A DNA stretch of 64,000 nucleotides from Steinernema hermaphroditum (taxonomy: Eukaryota; Nematoda; Chromadorea; Rhabditida; Steinernematidae). Numbering within the stretch: position 1 is the stretch's first letter; every line of letters starts with the position of its first letter. Shown here one piece after another: positions 58,451 to 64,000 of the stretch. Made by a program: the position numbers and the translations under genes. The stretch covers positions 7,440,001-7,504,000 of the forward strand of contig CM059622.1 in assembly GCA_030435675.1 (NCBI GenBank), read 5' to 3'. Under the pieces are notes generated by a model, which worked only from the letters and a program-made list of their open reading frames with translations, was not told where the DNA came from and ran no database searches.

Positions 58451-58590
58451 GTGCGCCGTTTTTTCCTTGTCGCTGTTTTTTCCCGTACGCCGTTTTTTCC
58501 CGCGTCGCCGTTTTTTCCCGCACGTCGTTTTTTCCTGTCGCTGTTTTTTCCTGTCGCTGTTTTTTTCCTTGTCGCTGTTTTTTCATATAA
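58451..58590 (+). repeat. Tandem array of CGCCGTTTTTTCC-type units
   Basis: About eight units of 15-17 bp with core CG(C/T)(C/T)GTTTTTTCC. The unit resembles GTGCGCTTTTTTCCCGT in the terminal arrays of the foldback element at 60310-60884, so it may be one arm of a related element. Confidence 0.7.
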
Positions 58591-58649
58591 TCCCCGCCAC
58601 GCCTTTCGCGGCGTTATAAGAATCGTATGTTCGTACAGCGCCGAAATTA

Positions 58650-59770
58650 TGGTCGGTGTAAACGGATTGGGGTCCGCAAGGTGCTCGTGGCGGGACCGCT
58701 AGACTACCGTAGTTTTTCGTCTTTTCGCATTTTTTCAATGGGGATTTCGTACTCCCTGTCTTTTTTCGTCATTTTCGAGCGAACTAGAGCGTTTCGCGGA
58801 AATTCCAACGTCAAATTTGTGCAGAATTAAATGCTCCATCGAATGACATGTCACTCGAGTTGCCAAATTCAATAGTCGCAGAGAAATTAAGCGATTTATG
58901 AAAAAGTGATGAATAGATACAAATAATGCTCCATTTTTGCGTTTCTAATCGTCATCATCTAAGGCAACTTCATGTTCTGATTCATCGGTGCTATCGTCCG
59001 AATTCGCACCGTCAGTGATTTGATCGTCTAGGTGAACTTCTACGCTGTCATACTCAAGACAGCGATCTACTTCCGCAATGGCATTCTCGAAGCATTTTTT
59101 CTGCACAACTTTGATCCAATGGGTGTTATATCAGAAGGAAAGAGGACCATGAGGTGATATAGCATAATCTTAAGTATCCGAGCGGTGACAAGTCAAAATA
59201 ATCGCTATATCGGACCTCCTCCATCTTTCTGATCTTCTCTCTAAGCATTATTTTCTCTCATCAAGTTCTCATTTGCACTTTAAAGATCATTGACGCGCGT
59301 TTCAGAGCGTCGCAGTGCACCTGAAATCTCTAAAAGGTCAAGATTGTGGAGTCATTGAATCTGGTTGCGACTGCACCTGACTAACATACGGCAACCGCTC
59401 TTCCTCCCTCTACGCTTCAAACAAACATTCATTCGCGCTGCCTTAGCTATTTTCCAGCGTGTTACAGCTGATGTACGGCCCACGACGCTCAAAAATACGC
59501 ATAGAATCGGGAAAATATCTCCTCTCATTACAAAGATGAGTTAATTTCTCTGCGTACACGGCGCGAAATCAAACAAATCTGTGCGCATTCGAACGCACAG
59601 AGCTTTTGCTACATTTTCAAAGTTGGAAATTCGAAAATACGCTCTCAGCATCGAGATATGCACAAATCATTCACGAAACCTGCGAATCCCATTAGGAGCG
59701 AACATCTGATTCTTACTAACAGCGCCAATTTCGTGTCAGGACGCGTACCCCAATCCGTTTACACCGACCA
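58650..59770. mobile_element. Non-autonomous TA-target element
   Basis: Inverted termini TGGTCGGTGTAAACGGATTG (left 58650; inverted, ending 59770). TA on both sides (58648-58649, 59771-59772). The uninterrupted sequence CGAAATTACAATGGG is preserved in the opposite terminus of the host element (63791-63805, - strand), so both the insertion and its TA duplication are directly proven. 1,121 bp without a transposase frame. Confidence 0.85.
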
Positions 59771-60309
59771 TACAATGGGATTTTTGAGTATGTGGATAAG
59801 TCGCATGTTTTCTTCACGTACGAGATGTCTGTTAAACTGTTAACTGTTAACTGTTAACTATTTATTCCGAATCAGAATTATTACAATTCGCGGATCCCAG
59901 TTCCAACCATTGGTGCAGCTGCATTCTTCTCGCATGGGTCTGCCACGTGTGTGTCCCCGTCGCCTTCTTGAAGTCGTCTCGCCATCTGGTTCGGGGTCTA
60001 CCAAGAGGTCTTCTTGTGGGAGGTCTCCATTCGGCGATCTTCCTGGACCATTTATTTTCATCTTCGTTCGCCATCTTCCAGGCGTACGTCCATTTTCGCA
60101 TCATCGCTGCTTCAGTGACGTCCATCACCTTCGTGACGCCTCGGAGCCACTCGTTCGTCCTCCTGTCTACCAGACGCACTCCGGCCATTCGCCTCTCCAT
60201 CCGTCGTTGAGCGGTTGCAAGCTTCTTCCTCGCTGACTTCGTGAGAGACCAAGTTTCTGATCCGTAGAGCATGGCTGGAAGAACACACATGTTGAAAAGA
60301 CGCCGTTTC

Positions 60310-60884
60310 GGTAACAGGAAAAAAGCGCACAGGGAAAAAAGCGCACAGAGAAAAAAGCGCACACGGGAAAAAAGCGCACATCCAATCAGTTCACAATCTG
60401 GAAATTTAAGCTGCGGGCGAACGAAGCGAGCCCCGTATTCATTTTTGCGCATGACCTAACATCCAGGCTTGACCTAGGCAAACCCCGGCTTATCCTAGGC
60501 AAACCCCGGTTTGGCTTAGGCTCCGGCTTAGGACTATGCCTATTGATTTTACGCGAGCCCGAAGGGCGAGCCCTGCTGTCTTAACAGCTTTGCTGATGTC
60601 CTAGTATCCTACTAAAGATACACACAAGGTCTACAAGAGGTTTCAAGCTGTCTGCATTAAGTAACCTGCAGAACCTCTTGCTTCCAGCTTTGTCTAGACA
60701 AAAATCTTACTCTGTCTGTATTCACAATCTTCAGTGCACACTAACTTCACCGAGATTTACAGACTAATGCTGTCTATATACACCAATGCAAAGCTGCCTT
60801 ATCCCGTTTCCGGTGTGCGCTTTTTTCCCGTGTGCGCTTTTTTCCCTGTGCGCTTTTTTCCCGTGTGCGCTTTTTTACCCTAAT
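60310..60884. mobile_element. Foldback-type element inside the LINE
   Basis: Perfect 9-bp duplication CGCCGTTTC (60301-60309, 60885-60893). Each terminus is a tandem array of about four GGAAAAAAGCGCACA units, inverted at the other end. A 9-bp duplication plus tandem-repeat termini matches Foldback/Mutator-type elements. The interior has no transposase and includes repeat F (60405-60605). Confidence 0.75.
60405..60605 (+). repeat. Dispersed repeat F, copy 2
   Basis: Matches 57869-58024 with an extra internal duplication of CCTAGGCAAACCCCGG. Located in the middle of the foldback element. Confidence 0.6.
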
Positions 60885-63394
60885 CGCCGTTTCCATCTCA
60901 TGTCGACGGTCTGGCAGGTCAGAAAGTTCTTGTACTGCCTGAAGGCGTTCCAGCCGCTCTGGATTCTTCGGCTGATCTCCCTCAAGTGATCCCGTAGCAG
61001 GCGGACTTCTTGGCCCAGGTAGATGAAGGATTCTACCTGGTCGACTTCTCTTCCGTTGAGCAGAATCGTAGCTTCTTCTGTCGCCATCAGCTTGGTCTTC
61101 CTAGCGTTGATCTTCAGTCCGAATCGGCGGGATGCCTCATCCAGTTCATCTAGCATCTTTTGCGACTCTTCCGCGTTGTCAGCAATGAGGACGACGTCGT
61201 CGGCGAACCGCAAATTGGAGAGGCGGCTTCCGTTGATGTTGATTCCAACGTCGTCCCATTGCAGTTGGCGGAACACGTGCTCCAGAGCTGCTGTGAAGAG
61301 CTTCGGACTTATGGTGTCACCTTGTCGAACTCCGCGTCTGATTTCGATCGGCACCAGTCGGTCAGCGATGTTGACGAGAGACCTGGCTTCGCGGTAAATC
61401 TTCTGCAGGAGCTTGATGATCTTCACAGGAACTCCTTGTTGCTGGATGGCCATCCACACTGCATTAGTTTCCACGCTGTCGAACGCCTTCTCATAATCGA
61501 CGAAGATGATGAAGAGCGGGAGTCGGTATTCGCGCGATCGCTCCACCAGCTCGTTGACTGTATGAATATGATCGGTGGTGGAGAAGTTTTTCCGGAATCC
61601 TGCTTGCTCCACTGGTTGCGCCGAGTCCAGAACTCGCTCGATGCGCTGGTTGAGCACTTTCGTGAGCAACTTGTAAACACAGGAGAGGAGCGAGATCGGC
61701 CGGTAGTTCTGTAGATCCATCGGGTCATCTTTCTTGAAAAGGAGAATCGTCGACGAGTCACACATCTTATCCGGTATCGAGCTGGTTTGCAGGCAGGTGT
61801 TGAACAGCTTCGTTAGCTCCGGGACCAGAACTTCCTTTCCCAGCTTCAACATTTCGACGGTGATCTTGTCGATTCCGGGCGCAGTTCTGCTTCTCATCTT
61901 CCGCAGCGCGTCTTCTACTTCATTTCGCATCAGAGCTGGACATTCTTCGGCGGGCTCGGGCTCGTTGCATTCGACTCTGACGGTGGAGGCGTAGAGGGAC
62001 TCGTAGAAGTCCTTTACCGTTCGTTGAAGATCCGTCGTTGTCGTGCAGACGTTTCCGTCCTTGTCGCGGAGCCGGATGAGTCTTCGTCGGCCAGTTGCTG
62101 CTTCTCTTCTTACAGTTCGTAGTCCTCGATTGCTTCTGGCCGCTTCTTCGACGAGGCGTTGGTGGTGGTTCACGAGGTCCTTCCGGATTTCTCGGCGGAC
62201 CATCTTGTTTAATTCTGTGAAAGCGATCCGGTCGGTTGCGGTAGATCGTCGGTTCTTGAGGACACGGCGCTGCTTCAGGAGATCTTCGGTGTTCGGCGAA
62301 AGTCGAGGCGATCTTCTTATGTCTTCTCTGGCGAATTCGGCGGCTTCGTGGATGCTCTTCGTTAGATTCGCATATCCACTAGACGGTGTTGATGAGGATG
62401 ACACGGGAGGCGCGGTGTTGAGAGCCATCCGGTAAAGATCCCGATTTAATCGATGTCTTTCCTTCGGCTTCTTTTCTTCGTGTCGGAGAGCTTCCCGGCT
62501 CGGCTTCTGGATGGTCGCTCGGACGAGGCGGTGATCGGAGCAGGCGTTGTGGGATCCGAGGACAGTCGCCGACTGGAACCGGATAAGTCTGGAAGCAAGT
62601 ACGAAATCAATGCAGTTCTTCGTACGTGTATCCGGGGACATCCAGGTCCATTTCCTTCCAGGTCTCGCCTTGAAGTAGGAGTTCACCGCTCTAAGATGTT
62701 GTTCCTCGCAGAGTTCCAGAAGTCTTTGTCCGCGTTCATTTCGCTCGCCGTATCCAAACTCCCCAAGCGCTTCTTCTCCGTCTTCTCTTCTTCCCAGATT
62801 CGCATTGAAGTCTCCGAGTAGAACAGGATACACCCGCAATCTTGGCGCGATTGCATCCCATCGGGAACTGCTGACACACCTTTCCCAACCAGGCATATCA
62901 ACAGACCCTAGTTCTGAGCGGAGGGTGTCCAAGAGGCTGTCGAATTCATCTTCTTCGTTTTCCTCGCTGTCGTCTTCGGTTTCTCTGCTGGCTGCGGTCG
63001 TTGGGGGCGCGTACACGGCGTATAGTCGCAGCAGTTGTCGCCCGAACTTCAAATCCAGCATGGAGATTCTCGATGACAGCGGTCGGAAGGCTTCTACGAA
63101 CTGTTGCGCTCGGTGGCTGACAAGGAATCCTGTTCCGGAGACACCGTGACTGTCATCTGGTCCCGCGTAATAGAAACGGAACTCAGAATCACTCAGATCA
63201 AGGCATCCTGTTCCTCTCCAGCGCAGTTCAGTCAGCGCGAGGACGTCGATCTTGATCCCTTGAAGTTCGTGTTGGAGCTCCACCAGACGGTCCGCTGACG
63301 ATAGACGGCGCACGTTCAGGGTCCCAATTGCGAGTCGGCCGGCTTCTTTGGGTTGGAACATTCGTGACCCTGCTGTTCCAAGGCTTCTGGGCCA

Positions 63395-63571
63395 ACAGAT
63401 TGTGCCGCCCGTCCTTCTCATCAGAGAATGCATTTGGAGCGACATGAAAGCGACACGGGACCTCAGCGTGTAAGTGCGATGTTCTGAATGCATCGATTTG
63501 ATCCGCATCGAATCGCTTTCATGTCGCTCCAAATGCATTCTCTGATGACAAGGACGGGCGGCACAATCTGT
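63395..63571. repeat. Inverted repeat at the 5' end of the LINE frame
   Basis: Arms of about 60 bp (GTGCCGCCCGTCCTT, GAGAATGCATTTGGAGC) are inverted around some 50 bp, within the first 110 codons of the open frame. The arms are near-perfect. It may be a structured 5' region or a small insertion. Confidence 0.7.
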
Positions 63572-63881
63572 TTTGCCAGTTTGGACAAGACAGCAGGCAA
63601 AAAAAACTAGAGTAAACACATGTCGGGGAGATGAAAAAGCTATCTCCTCCGTGGAATTTCCACCTCTGGCGCTCAGTGATGGCTCAAACGATCCGCCAGA
63701 GACAGATCTACAAAACAATGTTCAGTTTTTTTAATTACATCTCGTACGTGAAGAAAACATGCGACTTATCCACAAACTCAAAAATCCCATTGTAATTTCG
63801 GCGCTGTACGAACATACGATTCTTATAACGCCGCGAAAGTCGTGGCGGGAGCCTCCGAAGAGATTTTTTAATCTGAGTACA

Positions 63882-64000
63882 GTTTACGAGTTTACGAGTT
63901 TTACGAGTTTATTTCGTGAATCAAAGGCTTGCGCCTTGAACGACACCGAATAACAGACAAACAGAGGATGTCTCGTTTTAGCCGGCTTCATCCTTGGCGT
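63882..64000 (-). mobile_element. SINE-like element, copy E (cut by the window edge)
   Basis: The - strand 3' end of the family: AAGGC-GCAA-GCCTT (63924-63937), TGATTC, AATAAA and three CTCGTAAA tail units. The upstream part matches copy C (GATGAAGCCGGCT). The 5' part lies beyond the window. Confidence 0.7.

Larger units (their letters stand above)
59832..63718 (-). mobile_element. RTE-like non-LTR retrotransposon (LINE), interrupted
   Basis: A long - strand frame (63718-60875) carries an apurinic-type endonuclease followed by reverse transcriptase. Endonuclease marks are GTLNVRRL, ALTELRWRGTG, LLGDFNAN and SDHRLVRA; RT marks are YRPISLLS, FVDYEKAFDS, VRQGDTISP and the catalytic RFADDVVLI. 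The C-terminal part continues at 60300-59862 (NMCVLPAMLYGSETW to the stop). A 575-bp insertion with a 9-bp duplication splits the gene after WKRRL. The 3' end has a GAATT/AATTC hairpin (59875-59889), TGATTC, AATAAA and a GTTAACA tandem tail. The single EN-RT frame and short-repeat tail suggest the RTE clade. The frame opens without an ATG for its first ~55 residues, so the true start is unclear. Confidence 0.85.
58592..63849. mobile_element. Composite: palindromic TIR element enclosing a TA-element and an RTE-like LINE
   Basis: The left terminus (58592-58649, continuing at 59773-59831) and the right terminus (63742-63849) are about 115-bp inverted repeats, running from CGCCACG through GAATCGTATGTTCGTACAGC to ACGAGATGT. 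The left copy is interrupted by the 58650-59770 element. The space between the two inner ends (59832-63741) is entirely LINE sequence. This suggests a short palindromic element into whose centre the LINE inserted. Confidence 0.65.

Noticed and set aside
58366..58702. Phe-rich ORFs (CRFFPVAVFS repeats)
   Set aside because: They are translations of the GTTTTTTCC tandem array and palindrome.
60112..60385. ALFSLCAFFP-repeat proteins
   Set aside because: Translation of the foldback terminal array, not a gene.
1..64000. CRISPR arrays, bacterial operons, riboswitches
   Set aside because: Spliceosomal introns, poly(A) signals and gene content are eukaryotic; repeats are transposon termini rather than spacer arrays.

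Overview
The window looks like nuclear DNA of a rhabditid-type nematode. Genes are compact, most introns are 31-50 bp with GTAAGT-like donors and TTTCAG-type acceptors, several start codons sit 10-70 nt downstream of an unpaired TTTCAG (the arrangement of spliced-leader trans-splicing), and there is a SupNR-like nuclear receptor. All exon models were joined by hand from splice sites and reading frame. Species is not determinable from the sequence alone.

Layout: 1-150, end of an unknown + strand gene. 220-2310, two - strand genes for secreted cysteine-rich proteins, spaced like an operon. 3042-18163, the giant midasin gene (about 41 small introns). 18267-18879, a small coiled-coil protein (-). 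19153-20577, a PB1-domain MEKK2/3-like kinase (-). 21297-23721, chondroitin synthase (+). 23903-25132, ALG10 glucosyltransferase (-, intronless). 25366-27323, a BRD7/9 bromodomain protein (+). 27435-30297, a TAP-like ABC half-transporter (-). 31740-33599, cytosolic asparaginyl-tRNA synthetase (+). 33901-37014, nested DNA transposons and a SINE-like copy. 37241-40221, a proline-rich protein (-). 41101-43840, DOT1-type H3K79 methyltransferase (-). 44715-49057, a nuclear hormone receptor whose 2.8-kb intron is filled with transposons. 49429, an orphan NHR-like first exon. 52493-53598, a BBOX/TMLHE-family protein lacking the iron ligands. 53914-64000, almost entirely nested mobile elements, including an RTE-like LINE.

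The genes are housekeeping or regulatory and do not form one pathway. Themes are ribosome assembly and translation (midasin, AsnRS), glycan synthesis (chondroitin synthase, ALG10), chromatin (BRD7/9, DOT1) and signalling (MEKK, NHR).

The most interesting signal is in the repeats. A dispersed family of ~0.5-0.6 kb SINE-like elements (36223, 49835, 53914, 47010, 63882) has 11-13 bp target duplications and short tandem 3' tails. Its 3' end is a 5-bp stem-loop followed by TGATTC and AATAAA. The stem changes sequence between copies but keeps pairing, and the same layout with a third stem sequence ends the RTE-like LINE at 59832-63718. A second hairpin in the SINE body also covaries. This suggests a SINE that parasitises the LINE through a shared 3' RNA structure.
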